The notes under the pieces: model-generated
What the model was told of the DNA's origin: nothing
Database searches by the model: none
Seen by the model: only the letters and a program-made list of their open reading frames with translations
Part shown: positions 14,001 through 27,041 of the stretch, piece after piece
Position numbering within the stretch: position 1 is the stretch's first letter
How the letters are laid out: every line of letters begins with the position of its first letter
NCBI GenBank assembly: GCA_037013495.1
Contig: CM072807.1
Coordinates: 26,702,802 to 26,766,801, forward strand
Length of the DNA: 64,000 bases
From: Hippophae tibetana
Taxonomy: Eukaryota; Streptophyta; Magnoliopsida; Rosales; Elaeagnaceae
Reading direction: 5' to 3'
Translations under genes and position numbers: made by a program

Positions 14001-16886
14001 TTAAGATGATCAAATTGGAAACATAAAGAAAAATAAAAAAAATGCAATAACGGGGCACCAAATTTCAAGACATTGTTAATTAGTGTAAAAGAAGGGATTT
14101 GGGTTCAAAAATGAGGAGAATACACTTTTTCTTCTATATGTTTTGAGGATTCTTACCAACATTCAGTTTGATATATTATAATAGTTGTTCTAATTTACGA
14201 ATTAAAACTTAAAACAATTTAAAGTTGCAACCCATATCAACACATTGTATTTTAAAATTGTGCACTACATTTGCTATCTTGTTTTTTTCAAATACAAAAA
14301 TTAGGTGAACACGGAAAACAATGAACAAAAAAATGATACAGATTATTTAAAGAAAACTACGAAATAATATCCAAAGATGCAAAAAATGACAACAAAATTG
14401 AAAGAATACAAAAGACTTGAAGGACAAAATTTCTTTCATTTTTTGTAATTTGCGACTTAAGTAAGCAGAAAACATTTATATAACTAATATTTTTAAATCT
14501 GAAATACAAAAAATTGATATATGAAGATAGATATTCTATTTTTAGCAATCAAGTCATTCATACCAGTTGATGCGTATTCTCTTAGGGGAACATCCTAGGA
14601 ACCCATTAACTCAAAAAAATAAGAAAGATTGAATTGTTAAAAACATTGTTAAGATGATCAAATCGGAAACATAAAGAAAAATAACAAAAAAAATGCAATA
14701 AGGGGCACCAAATTTCAAGACATTGTTAATTTGTGTAAACTAAGGGATTTGGGTTCAAAAACGAGGAGAACTACACTTTTTCTTCCATATGTTTTAGGAT
14801 TCTTAACGAGATTCGGTTTGATATATTTTAATAGTTATTCCAATTTACGAATTAACAGTTAAAATAGTATATAGTTGCAGACCTTATCAATCCATTGTTT
14901 TTAAAAATTGTGAACTACATTAGCTGTCTTGTTTTTTTCAAATACAAAAATGAGGTTAACACGGAAAACAAAGAACAAAAAAAGGACACAGATTATTTAA
15001 AAAATAAACTACCAAATAAAATGTAAAGATGCAAAAAATGTAAAAAATATTGAAAGAATACAAAAGACTTTAAGCACAAAATATCTTTAATTTTTTATAA
15101 TTTCCGACTTAAGTAAGCAAAACGCACTCAAGCAACCAATGTTTTAAGTCTAAAATACAAAAAATTGATATATGAAAATAGATATTCTATTTTGATCAAT
15201 CAAGTCAATCATACCAGTTGATGCGTATTCTCCAGGCAAACATCCTAGGAAATTATTAAGTCAATAAAATAATAAATATTGAATTGTTAACAACATCCTT
15301 AACATGATTGAATCAGAAACATAAAGAAAATAACAAAAAAACGCAATAAAGGGGCACCAAATTTCAAGACATTGTTAATTAGTGTAAAGTAAGAGATTTA
15401 GGTTCAAAAACGAGGAGAACTACTCTTTTTCCTCCATATCTTTTTAGGATTCTTGACGAGATTCGGTTTGATATATTAAATAGTTATTCTAATTTATGAA
15501 TTAACAGTTAAAATAGTTTAAATTTGAAGACCTTATCAATCCATTGTTTTTTAAAATTGTGAACTACATTAGCTCTCTTGTTTTTTACAAATACAAAAAT
15601 GAGGTGAACACGGAAAACAAAGAACAAAAAAATGACACAGATTATTTAAAAAAAAACTACCAAATAAAATCTAAAGACGCAAAAAATGAAAAAAATATTG
15701 AAAGAATACAAAAGACCTGAAGGACAAAGTTTTATTTCATTTTTTGTAATTTGCCACTTAATTAAGAAGAAAACATTTATACAACCAATTTGTTTAAATC
15801 TAAAATAAAAAAATTTGATATATGAAGAAAGATATTCTATTTTGAACCATCAAGTCATTCATACCAGTTCTTGCGTATTCTCTCAGGGGAACATCCTAGG
15901 AACCCATTAACTCAAAAAAATATGAAACATTGAATTGTTAACAACATTGTTAAGATGATCTAATTGGAAACATAAAGAAAAATAAAAAAAATGCAATAAC
16001 GGGGCACCAAATTTCAAGACAATGTTAATTAGTGTAAAAGAAGGGATTTGGGTTCAAAAATGAGGAGAACTACACTTTTTCTTCTATATGTTTTGAGGAT
16101 TCTTAACAACATTCAGTTTGATATATTATAATAGTTGTTCTAATTTACGAATTAAAACTTAAAACAGTTTAAACTTGCAACCCATATCAATACATTGTAT
16201 TTTAAAATTGTGCACTACATTAGCTATCTTGTTTTTTTCAAATACAAAAATTAGTTGAACACGGAAAACAATGAACAAAAAAATGATACAGATTATTTAA
16301 AGAAAACTACTAAATAAAATCCAAAGATGCAAAAAATGACCACAAAATTGAAAGAATACAAAAGACTTGAAGGAGAAAATTTCTTTCATTTTTTGTAATT
16401 TGCGACTTAAGTAAGAAGAAAACATTTATACAACTAATAGTTTTAAATCTGAAATACAAAAAATTGATATATGAAGATAGATATTCTATTTTGAGCAATC
16501 AAGTCATTCATACCAGTTGATATGTATTCTCTTAGGGGAACATCCTAGGAACCCATTAACTCTCAAAAATAAGAATAAATGAATTGTTAACAACATTGTT
16601 AAGATGATCAAATCGGAAACATAAAGAGAAATAACAAAAAAACGCAATAAGGGGCACCAAATTTCAAGACATTGTTAATTAGTGTAAACTAAGAGATTTG
16701 GGTTCAAAAACGAGGAGAACTACACTTTTTCCTCCTATGTTTATAGGATTCTTAACGAGATTCGGTCTGATATATTAAATAGTTATTCTAATTTATGAAT
16801 TAATAGTTAAAATAGTTTAAATTTGCAGACCATATCAATCCATTGTTTTTTAAAATTGTGAATTACATTAGCTCTCTTGTTTTTTT
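11038..16886. repeat. Higher-order repeat block 2: duplicate of block 1
   Basis: Nine monomers in ABC order that match block 1 monomer for monomer. Monomer starts are offset by 11,034-11,038 bp, about 17 monomer lengths. Monomers 1 and 18 share private variants ('acttaataaagcaaaacg', 'cgaggataactactc', 'tttttatgattcttaatgag'). Monomers 2 and 19 share 'ataatgaaagaatac' and 'gacttgagggacaaag'. This is duplication of an 11-kb block, not just shared trimer type. Confidence 0.88.
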
Positions 16887-19800
16887 CAAATACAAAAATG
16901 AAGTTAACACAGAAAACAAAGAACAAAAAAATGACACAGATTATTTTAAAAAAACTACCAAATAAAATCTAAAGATGCAAAAAATGAAAAAAATATTGAA
17001 AGAATACAAAAGACTTGAGGGACAAAGTTTTTTTTCATTTTTTGTAATTTGTGACTTAATTAAGAAGAAAACATTTATACAACCAATTTTTTTAAATCTA
17101 AAATAAATTTTTTTGATATATGAATAAAGATATTCTATTTTGAGCCATCAAGTCATTCATACCAGTTCTTGCGTATTCTCTCAGGGGAACATACTAGGAA
17201 CCCATTAACTCAAAAAAATAAGAAACATTGAATTGTTAACAACATTGTTAAGATGATCAAATCGGAAACATAAAGAAAAATAACAAAAAAAATGCAATAA
17301 CAGGCACCAAATTTCAAGACATTGTTAATTTGTGTAAAAGGAGGGATTTGGGTTCAAAAACGAGGAGAACTACACTTTTTCTTCTATATGTTTTAGGATT
17401 CTTAACGAGATTCGGTTTGATATATTATAATAGTTATTCCAATTTACGAATTAACAGTTAAAATAGTATATAGTTGCAACCCATATCAATCCATTGTTTT
17501 TAAAATTGTGAACTACATTAGCTGTCTTGTTTTTTTCAAATACAAAAATGAGGTTAACACGGAAAACAAAGAACAAAAAAAGGACACAGATTATTTAAAA
17601 AATAAACTACCAAATAAAATGTAAAGATGCAAAAAATGTAAAAAATATTGAAAGAATACAAAAGACTTGTAGGAGAAAATTTCTTTCATTTTTTGTAATT
17701 TGCGACTTAAGAAAGCAGAAAACATTTATATAACTAATATTTTTAAATCTGAAATACAAAAAATTGATATATGAAGATAGATATTCTATTTTGAGCAATC
17801 AAGTCATTCATACCAGTTGATGCGTATTCTCTTAGGGGAACATCCTAGGAACCCATTAACTCAAAAAAATAAGAAAGATTGAATTGTTAAAAACATTGTT
17901 AAGATGATCAAATCGGAAATATAAAGAAAAATAACAAAAAAAAAACGCAATAAGGGGCACCAAATTTCAAGACATTGTTAATTTGTGTAAACTAAGGGAT
18001 TTGGGTTGAAAAACGAGGAGAACTACACTTTTTCTTCTATATGTTTTAGGATTCTTAACGAGATTCGGTTTGATATATTATAATAATTGTTCTAATTTAC
18101 GAATTAACAGTTAAAATAGTATATAGTTGCAGACCTTATCAATCCATTGTTTTTTAAAATTGTGAACTACATTAGCTCTCTTGTTTTTTTCAAATACAAA
18201 AATTAGGTGAACACGAAAAACAAAGAACAAAAAAATGACACAGATTATTTAAAAAAAAAACTACCAAATAAAATGTAAAGATGCAAAAAATGTAAAAAAT
18301 ATTGAAAGAATACAAAAGACTTTAAGCACAAAATATCTTTAATTTTTTATAATTTCCGACTTAAGTAAGCAAAAAGCACTCAAGCAACCAATGTTTTAAG
18401 TCTAAAATACAAAAAATTGATATATGAAGATAGATATTCTATTTTGATCAATCAAGTCATTCATACCAGTTGATGTGTATTCTCCAGGCAAACATCCTAG
18501 GAAATTATTAAGTCAATAAAATAATAAATATTGAATTGTTAACAACATCCTTAACATGATTGAATCAGAAACATAAAGAAAAAGAACAAAAAAACGCAAT
18601 AAGGGGGCACCAAATTTCAAGACATTGTTAATTAGTGTAAAGTAAGAGATTTAGGTTCAAAAACGAGGAGAACTACACTTTTTCCTACATATCTTTTTAG
18701 GATTCTTAATGAGATTCGGTTTGATATAATAAATAGTTATTCTAATTTATGAATTAACAGTTAAAATAGTTTAAATTTGCAAACCTTATCAATCTATTGT
18801 TTTTTAAAATTGTGAACTACATTAGCTCTCTTGATTTTTACAAATTCAAAAATGAGGTGAACACGGAAAACAAAGAACAAAAAAATGACACAGATTATTT
18901 AAAAAAAACTACCAAATAAAATCTAAAGATGCAAAAAATCAAAAACAATATTGAAAGAATACAAAAGACTTGAGGGACAAAGTTTTATTTCATTTTTTTG
19001 TAATTAGCGACTTAATTAAGAAGAAAACATTTATACAACTAATATTTTTAAATCTAAAATACAAAAAATTGATATATGAAGATAGATATTCTATTTTGAG
19101 CAATCAAGTCATTCATACCAGTTGATGCGTATTCTCTCAGGGGAATATCCTAGGAACCCATTAACTCTAAAAAATAAGAAAGATTGAATTGTTAACAACA
19201 TTGTTAAGATGATCAACTTGGAAATATAAAGAAAAATAACAAAAAAACACAATAAGGGGCACCAAATTTCAAGACATTGTTAATTTGTGTAAACTAAGAG
19301 ATTTGGGTTCAAAAACGAGGAGAACTACACTTTTTCTTCCATATGTTTTAGGATTCTTAACGAGATTCGGTTTGATATATTTTAAAATTTATTCTAATTT
19401 ACGAATTAACAGTTAAAGTAGTTTATAGTTGCAGACCTTATCAATCCATTATTTTTTAAAATTGTGAACTACATTAGCTCTCTTGTTTTTTTCAAATACA
19501 AAATGAGGTGAACTCGGAAAACAAAGAACAAAAAAATGACACAGATTATTTAAAAAAAACTACCAAATAAAATCTAAAGATGCAAAAAATGAAAACAATA
19601 TTGAAAGAATACAAAAGACATGAAGGACACAATTTCTTTCATTTTTTGTAATTTGTGACTTAAGTAAGGAGAAAGCATTTATAAAACTAATATTTTTAAA
19701 TCTAAAATACAAAAAATTGATATATGAAGATAGATATTCTATTTTGTGCAATCAAGTCATTCATACCAGTTGATGTGTATTCCCTCATTGGAATATCATA

Positions 19801-20138
19801 GGAACCCATTAACTCTCAAAAATAAGAAAGATTGAATTGTTAACAACATTGTTAAGATGGTCAACTCGGAAACATAAAGAGAAATACCAAAAAAACGCAA
19901 TAGGGGCACCAAATTTCAAGACATTGTTAATTTGTGTAAACTAAGAGATTTGGATTCAAAAACGAGGAGAACTATACTTTTTCTTATATATGTTTCTAGG
20001 ATTCTAATGAGATTCGGTTTGATATATTAAATAGTTATTCTAATTTACCAATTAAAAGTTAAAAGAGTTTAATGTTGAAACCCTTATCAATCCATTGTTT
20101 TTTTTAAATTGTGAACTACATTACCTATCTTGTTTTTT
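16887..20138. repeat. Irregular satellite segment with chimeric monomers
   Basis: Five monomers: B-type at 16887, an A-to-C chimera at 17537, A at 18191, a B-to-C chimera at 18841 and a C-like variant at 19493. In the chimeras the type switches partway along. For example, at 17537 the first 120 bases are A-like ('gtaaaaaatattgaaag') and the following bases are C-like ('aggagaaaatttctttc'). This fits crossover or gene conversion between registers. Confidence 0.78.
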
Positions 20139-23100
20139 CATATACAAAAATGAGGTGAAAACAGAAAACAAAAACAAAAAAATGACAGATTATGTAAAAA
20201 AAACTACCAAATAAAATGTAAAGATGCAAAAAATGAAAAATATATTGAAAGAATGCAAAAGACTTTAAGAACAAAATGTCTTTAATTTTTTATAATTTGC
20301 GACTTAAGTAAGCAGAAAACATTCAAGCGACCAATGTTTTAAGTCTAAAATACAAAAAATTGATATATGAAGATAGATATTCTATTTTGATCAATCAAGT
20401 CATTCATACTAGTTGATGCATATTCTCTAGGCAAACATCCTAGGAAATTATTAACTCAATAAAATAAGAAATATTGAATTGTTAACAACATCCTTAACTT
20501 GATTGAATCAGAAATATAAAGAAAAAGAACAAAAAAACGCAATAAGGGGGCACCAAATTTCAAGACATTGTTAATTAGTGTAAAGTAAGAGATTTGGGTT
20601 CAAAAACGAGGAGAACTACACTTTTTCTTCCATATGTTTTTAGGATTCTTAACGAGATTCGGTTTGATATATTAAATAGTTATTCTAATTTATGAATTAA
20701 TAGTTAAAATAGTTTAAAGTTGCAGACCTTATCAATCCATTGTTTTTTAAAATTGAGAACTACATTAGCTCTCATGTTTTTTTCAAATACAAAAATGAGG
20801 TGAACACAGAAAACAAAGAACAAAAAAATGACACAGATTATTTAAAAAAAACTACCAAATAAAATCTAAAGACGCAAAAAATGAAAAAAATATTGAAAGA
20901 ATACAAAAGACTTGAAGGACAAAGTTTTATTTCATTTTTTGTAATTTGCGACTTAATTAAGAAGAAAACATTTATACAACCAATTTTTTTAAATCTAAAA
21001 TAAAAAAATTTGATATAAGAATAAAGATATTCTATTTTGAGCCATTAAGTCATTCATACCAGTTCTTGCGTATTCTCTCAGGGGAACATCCTAGGAACCC
21101 ATTAACTCAAAAAAATAAGAAACATTGAATTGTTAACAACATTGTTAAGATGATCAAATCGGAAACATAAAGAAAAATAACAAAAAAAATACAATAACGG
21201 GGCACCAAATTTCGAGACATTATTAATTAGTGTAAAAGAAGGGATTTGGGTTCAAAAATGAGGAGAACTACACTTTTTCTTCTATATGTTTTGAGGATTC
21301 TTAACAACCTTCAGTTTGATATATTATAATAGTTGTTCTAATTTACGAATTAAAACTTAAAACAGTTTAAAGTTGCAACCCATATCAACACACTGTATTT
21401 TAAAATTGTGCACTACATTTGCTATCTTGTTTTTTTCAAATACAAAAATTAGGTGAACACGGAAAAAAATGACCAAAAAAATGATACAGATTATTTAAAG
21501 AAAACTACGAAATAATATCCAAAGATGCAAAAAATGACAACAAAATTGAAAGAATACAAAAGACTTGAAGGAGAAAATTTCTTTCATTTTTTGTAATTTG
21601 CGACTTAAGTAAGCAGAAAACATTTATACAACTAATATTTTTAAATCTGAAATGCAAAAAATTGATATATCAAGATAGATATTCTATTTTGAGCTATCAA
21701 GTCATTCATACCAGTTGATGTGTATTCTCTTAGGGGAACATCCTAGGAACCCATGAACTGAAAAAAAAAAGATTGAATTGTTAACAACATTGATAAGATG
21801 ATCAAATCGGAAAGATAAAGAAAAATAACAAAAAAACGCAATAAGGGGCACCAAATTTCAAGACATTGTTAATTTGTGTAAACTAAGATATTTGGTTTCA
21901 AAAACGAGGAGAACTACACTTTTTCTTCCACAGGTTTAGGATTCTTAACGACATTCGGTTTGATATATTTTAATAGTTATTCCAATTTACGAATTAACAG
22001 TTAAAATAGTTTATAGTTGCAGACCTTATCAATCCATTGTTTTTTAAAATCGTGAAAAACATTAGCTCTCTTGTTTTTTTCAAATACAAATATTAGGTGA
22101 ACACGGAAAACAAAGAACAAAAAAATGACACAGATTATTAAAAAAAAAACTACCAAATAAAATGTAAAGATGCAAAAAATGTAAAAAATATTGAAAGAAT
22201 ACAAAAGACTTTAAGCACAAAATATCTTTAATTTTTTATAATTTCCGACTTAAGTAAGCAAAACGCACTCAAGCAACCAATGTTGTAAGTCTAAAATACA
22301 AAAAATTGATATATGAAGATAGATATTCTATTTTGATCAATCAAGTCATTCATACCAGTTGATGCGTATTCTCCAGGCAAACATCCTAGGAAATTATTAA
22401 CTCAATAAAATAAGAAATATTGAATTGTTAACAACATTCTTAACATGATTGAATCAGAAACATAAAGAAAAAGAACAAAAAAACGCAATAAGGGGGCACC
22501 AAATTTCAAGACATTGTTAATTAGTGTAAAGTAAGAGATTTGGGTTAAAAAATGAGGAGAACTACACTTTTTCCTCCATATGTTTTTAGGATTCTTAACG
22601 AGATTCGGTTTGATATATTAAATAGTTATTCTAATTTTAGAATTAACAGTTAAAATAGTTTAAAGTTGTAGACCTTATCAATCTATTGTTTTTTAAAATT
22701 GTGAACTACATTAGCTCTCTTGTTTTTTTCAAATACAAAAATGAGGTGAACACGGAAAACAAAGAACAAAAAAATGACACAAATTATTTAAAAAAAACTA
22801 CCAAATAAAATCTAAAGAAGTAAAAAATGAAAAAAATATTGAAACAATACAAAAGACTTGAAGGATAGAGTTTTATTTCATTTTTTATAATTTGCGACTT
22901 AATTAAGAAGAAAACATTTATATAACCTTTTTTTTAAATCTAAAATAAAAAAAAATTGATATATGAAGAAAGATATTCTATTTTGAGCCATGAAGTCATT
23001 CATACCAGTTCTTGCGTATTCTCTCAGAGGAACATCCTAGGAACCTTGTAACTCAAAAAAAATAAGAAACGTTGAATTGTTAACAACATTGTTAAGATGA

Positions 23101-24025
23101 TCAAATCGGAAACATAAAGAAAAATAACAAAAAAATGCAATTACGGGGCACCAAATTTCATGAGATTGTTAATTAGTCTAAAATAAGGGATTTGGGTTCA
23201 AAAATGAGGAGAACTACACTTTTTCTTCTATATGTTTTTATGATTCTTAACGACCTTCATTTTGATATATTATAATAGTTGTTCTAATTTACGAATTAAA
23301 ACTTAAAGCAGTTTAAAGTTGCAACCCATATCAATACATTGTATTTTAAATTTGTGAACTACATTAGCTATCTTGTTTTTTTTCAAATACAAAAATTAGG
23401 TGAACACGGAAAACAAAGAACAAAAAAATGATACAGATTATTTAAAGAAAACTACGAAATAAAATTCAAAGATGCAAAAAATGACAACAAAATTGAAAGA
23501 ATTCAAAAGGCTTGAAGGAGAAAATTTCTTTCATTTTTTGTAATTTGTGACTTAAGTAAGCAGAAAACATTTATACAACTAATATTTTTAAATCTTAAAT
23601 ACAAAAAATTGATATATGAAGATAGATATTCTATTTTGAGCAATCAAGTCAATCATACCAGTTGATGTGTATTCTCTTAGGGGAACATCCTAGGAACCCA
23701 TGAACTGAAAAAAAAAAGATTGAATTGTTAACAACATTGATAAGATGATCAAATCGGAAATATAAAGAAAAATAACAAAAAAAACGCAATAAGGGGCACC
23801 AAATTTCAAGAAATTGTTAATTTGTGTAAACTAAGAGATTTGGGTTCAAAAACGAGGAGAACTACACTTTTTCTTCCATATGTTTTAGGATTCTTAACGA
23901 GATTCGGTTTGATATATTTTAATAGTTATTCCAATTTACGAATTAACAGTTAAAATAGTTTATAGCTGCAGACCTTATCAATCCATTGTTTTTTAAAATT
24001 GTGAACTAAATTAGCTCTCTTGTTT
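20139..24025. repeat. Higher-order repeat block 3: two A-B-C trimers at the array edge
   Basis: Monomers at 20139 (A), 20784 (B), 21437 (C), 22081 (A), 22730 (B) and 23384 (C). They are more diverged than the trimers of block 1, as expected near an array edge. The last monomer ends after 'gctctcttgttt' at about 24,025, where 'agggttaatattattattttt' of the telomere-like landscape takes over. Confidence 0.82.
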
Positions 24026-26669
24026 AGGGTTAATATTATTATTTTTCCAAATAGGATTTAGGGTTTAGGATTTTGTGATTTTAGATTTGGGATATACAGT
24101 TAAGGGTTATATTTATGGATTAATTTTAACAGTTAAAACTATTATTTTTGTAAATAGGGGTTAGGGATTTAGGGAATTATGATTTGGGATTTAGGGTTTT
24201 GGGTTTAGGATTTACGGCGTAGGGGTTATAGTTTAGGGTTAAATTGGAAAAATAATTCGAGATTGGAATAGAATCATTGTTACTTAAGGGGAGAGAAGTA
24301 ATTATGATTCCTTCTCTTTTTCGAATCAAATTAATTTCATTCCTACTTTTCAGCCCAAAGAAATATTAAACTCGAAGGAATCAATTCTTATTCTATTGCA
24401 TTTTAGTAAACCAAACATGGGGTAATGTATATTACTTTTACATAAACTAAAATATAATCCCCATTCTCTATCAAAATATATTCTACCTAATCTAAAACAT
24501 GTCCCTATATACCATTAACCAAGCAATTCTAGCATTTATGCAAGAACTTCAATTTTAATATATACCAAATGTTTCTACATGAACTAACAAAATAATAACT
24601 CCAATTAGAAAAAAATCCAAGTCTAAAAAGATGGAGAAATTGATGGATGTTGTGAAATAGGTCCAACTTGTGATATTGTACTAAAGAATTGTGATGCTAT
24701 ATTTTGACTAAGCTTGTGTAAGAATCTCATCATCACCTTATATCATTGAGCCATCATCTTCTATTGTTGAGTAAATATCTCAACAATTTTGTTTAGCTTG
24801 ACTACTAGAATAAAAGAAGGAATCATTATTATAGTGTTTGGTTTACAATTAGAATGAAATGGAAAAGAAAATTCTCTTTTACTTTAATAAAATTATATTC
24901 AGTAAAATATAATTAATATTATTTAATTCTTATTTTTTTGTCATAAAAAAAACTTTATTGATATCATTATTTTTCTAAATAATTATTACTTAAAAATAAA
25001 ATAAAATATAATATTAAAATAATTATTTTTCTATAAAGAGTTTAAGGTTTTGATATTTGAGATTTGGGATTTAGGGATTTAGGGTTTAAGGTTATGGGAT
25101 TTATGGTTTATGGTTATATTTGTGGGTTACTGTTTAGCGTTCAAATCATTATTTTTCTAAATAGGGTTTTGGGTTTTTGGATTTACGTTTTAGGGTTTTA
25201 TTTATGGGTTAATTTTTACTATTAATATTATTATTTTTCTAAATATATTTTATGGTTTTGGAATTTGGGATTTGGGGTTTAGAGTTTAGTGTTTTGGTTT
25301 ATATTTATGGGTTAAGGTTAAGGTAAAAATTATTATTTTACCAAATATGGTTTAGGGTTTAGGGTTTTGTGATTTTAGATTCAGGATTTAGGGTTATGGT
25401 TATATTTGTGGGTTATGTTTAAGGGTTAGAATTATTATTTTCTAAATAGGATTTAGGGATTAGGTTTTGGGAATTGTGATTTAAGATTTAGGGTTTTAGG
25501 TTTAGGATTTATGGCAAGGGTTTTTGGTTTAGGGTTACATTTTGTGGTTGAGGTTAAATATAAAAAATTGTGATTGGAATGGAATCATGGTCCCTTAAGG
25601 GGATAGAAGGAATTATGATTCCATCTCTTTTAGGAATCTATTTTATTCCATTCTAGTCAACTAAACATGCGGTAGTAAAATATTACCTTTACATTATCCA
25701 AAATATACTCCATATTCTCTATCAAAATATATACCACCTAATCAAAAACATTTCCCAATTCTAGCATTTATTCAAGAACTTCAAGTTCAACATATACATA
25801 TGTCGCTATTTAAACTAAGAAAAAAATATAACTCCAATAAGAAAAAAAATCCAAGTCTAAGAAGATGGAGAAATTTATGGATGTTGTGAGGTTGGTTCTA
25901 CTTATGATATTGTGCTATATTTTGACTATGTTTGTGTAAGAATCTCATCATCACCTCGTGTTATTGATCCATCATTTCCTATTTTGAGTAAACATCTCAA
26001 TACGAAGATCCCGAGTATTAACACTTTGGACATGGACAATAGAATGGAAGAGAAACAGTTTCATTTGGTTTGACCACTAGAATCGAAGAAGGAATCAACA
26101 TTACAGTGTTTGGTTTACAATTGGAAAGGAATGGAAAACACTATATCTTACCTTAATGCTCCTATATTTAGTAAAATATAAATAATATCATTTAATTATT
26201 ATATTTTGGTCATAAAAATATCTTATTTAAATCATTGTTTTTCTAAATAATTATTACTTAAAAATAAAATATATTTTTTAAATTATTATTTTTTCTAAAA
26301 AGGGTTTAGGATTTTGTGGTTTGTGATTTGAGAGATTTTAGTGTTTAGAGTTATATTTGTGGGGTTAACTTTTGGGTTAAAATTATAATTTTTCTTAATA
26401 GGGTTTAGGGTTTTTGGATTAGGGATTTGGGTTTTGGCTTTAAGGTTTAGTTAATATTTGTGGGTTAAGGTTTATGGTTAAAATTATTATTATTCTAAAA
26501 AGGGTTTAGGTTTTAAGGATTTCGGATTTGGATTTGGGGTTTAGGGTTGTAATTGTGGATTAAGGTTTATGATTTAAATTATTATACTTCAAAATAGGGT
26601 TGAGAGTTTTAGGATATGATATTTAGGGTTTTTGGATTTTAGATTTTAGGGTTTAGGGTTTTTGGATAT
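24026..26669. repeat. Degenerate telomere-like complex repeat, units without LTR segment (type I)
   Basis: Runs of imperfect TTTAGGG derivatives (gggtttagggttttgggatt and relatives) alternate with an AT-rich 'ttaaaattattatttttcta' motif and longer unique-looking spacers. Two spacer copies can be aligned: 'ggaatagaatcattgtta' near 24,263 and 'ggaatggaatcatggtcc' near 25,577, giving a unit of about 1.31 kb. No perfect telomeric array is present. No gene is visible. Confidence 0.85.
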
Positions 26670-26918
26670 GTTAAAATTTTAATTTGGAAGCGTTTAAATA
26701 GGTTGCATGCCTATGGAGCATGAAGATCTGCACAGATGGAAGGTTGGAGCAAGCGAGTGCACTTGTACATGTGCTACAGTGCGTAGAAGGCAACACAGCG
26801 TGTGTTAGACAAGAAACACATGGGACTCTTTGTAGAAGGGCTGCTACGCGTAGGATCACCTTGGATAGGTTGCTACAGGCGTTGGTGTGCACGGGACTCG
26901 GTACGAAAAGGATGCTAC
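26670..26918. repeat. Type II complex-repeat fragment, left side of an LTR insertion
   Basis: From 'aatttggaagcgtttaaatagg' (about 26,680) the sequence follows the GC-richer part of the type II unit ('aagaaacacatgggactc', 'gggctgctacgcgtaggatc'). It is interrupted at 26,918 by an LTR and resumes at 28,897. No gene is visible. Confidence 0.75.
26914..26918. repeat. Target-site duplication GCTAC (left copy)
   Basis: GCTAC here is repeated at 28,892-28,896 on the far side of the inserted LTR. Uninterrupted repeat units elsewhere (e.g. near 39,595) read 'gaaaggctactatgcac', with a single copy. Confidence 0.85.
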
Positions 26919-27041
26919 TGATGAGATTGATGCCATCCCCGGCAACGGCGCCAAAAACTTGATGAGATTGATTCCATCCCCTGCAACGGCGCCAAAAACT
27001 TGATGAGATTGATGCCATCCCCGGCAACGGCGCCAAAAACT
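26919..27041 (-). repeat. Three 41-bp tandem repeats, each containing a tRNA-Asp primer-binding site
   Basis: The units are exactly 41 bp each: 26919-26959, 26960-27000 and 27001-27041. On the minus strand each reads AGTTTT, then TGGCGCCGTTGCCGGGGAT (the middle copy has GCAGGGGAT), then a segment ending CTCATCA. TGGCGCCGTTGCCGGGGAT is complementary to the 3' end of plant tRNA-Asp, the usual Athila primer. The terminal CTCATCA of each unit equals the LTR's own 3' terminus. Confidence 0.9.

Larger units (their letters stand above)
1..24025. repeat. Satellite array, 37 tandem monomers of about 649 bp
   Basis: Each monomer begins near a CAAATACAAAAATGAGGTGAACAC-like sequence (first 20 bases CAAATACAAAAATGAGGTGA). 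Starts read directly are 1, 649, 1302, 1951, 2601, 3251, 3902, 4554, 5203, 5852, 6500, 7149, 7800, 8452, 9092, 9742, 10391, 11038, 11686, 12339, 12989, 13639, 14289, 14939, 15588, 16239, 16887, 17537, 18191, 18841, 19493, 20139, 20784, 21437, 22081, 22730 and 23384. The left end runs off the window and the right end stops exactly at a monomer boundary. No insertions interrupt it. Three monomer types are told apart around monomer position 130-200: A (ttaagcacaaaatatcttta), B (acttaattaagaagaaaac) and C (acttaagtaagcagaaaac). The only open frames are 62-72-codon minus-strand frames that repeat with the monomer and show no sign of being genes. Confidence 0.97.

Noticed and set aside
1370..19751. 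Recurring 62-66-codon minus-strand open frames (MLKIEYLSSYINF...) once per C-type monomer
   Set aside because: They repeat because the satellite repeats, are disrupted in many monomers, and have low-complexity AT-driven composition. There is no sign of a promoter or selection on the protein.
1..24025. CRISPR-like or prokaryotic repeat array
   Set aside because: Units are 649 bp, head to tail, without spacers. All other content is plant retrotransposon.
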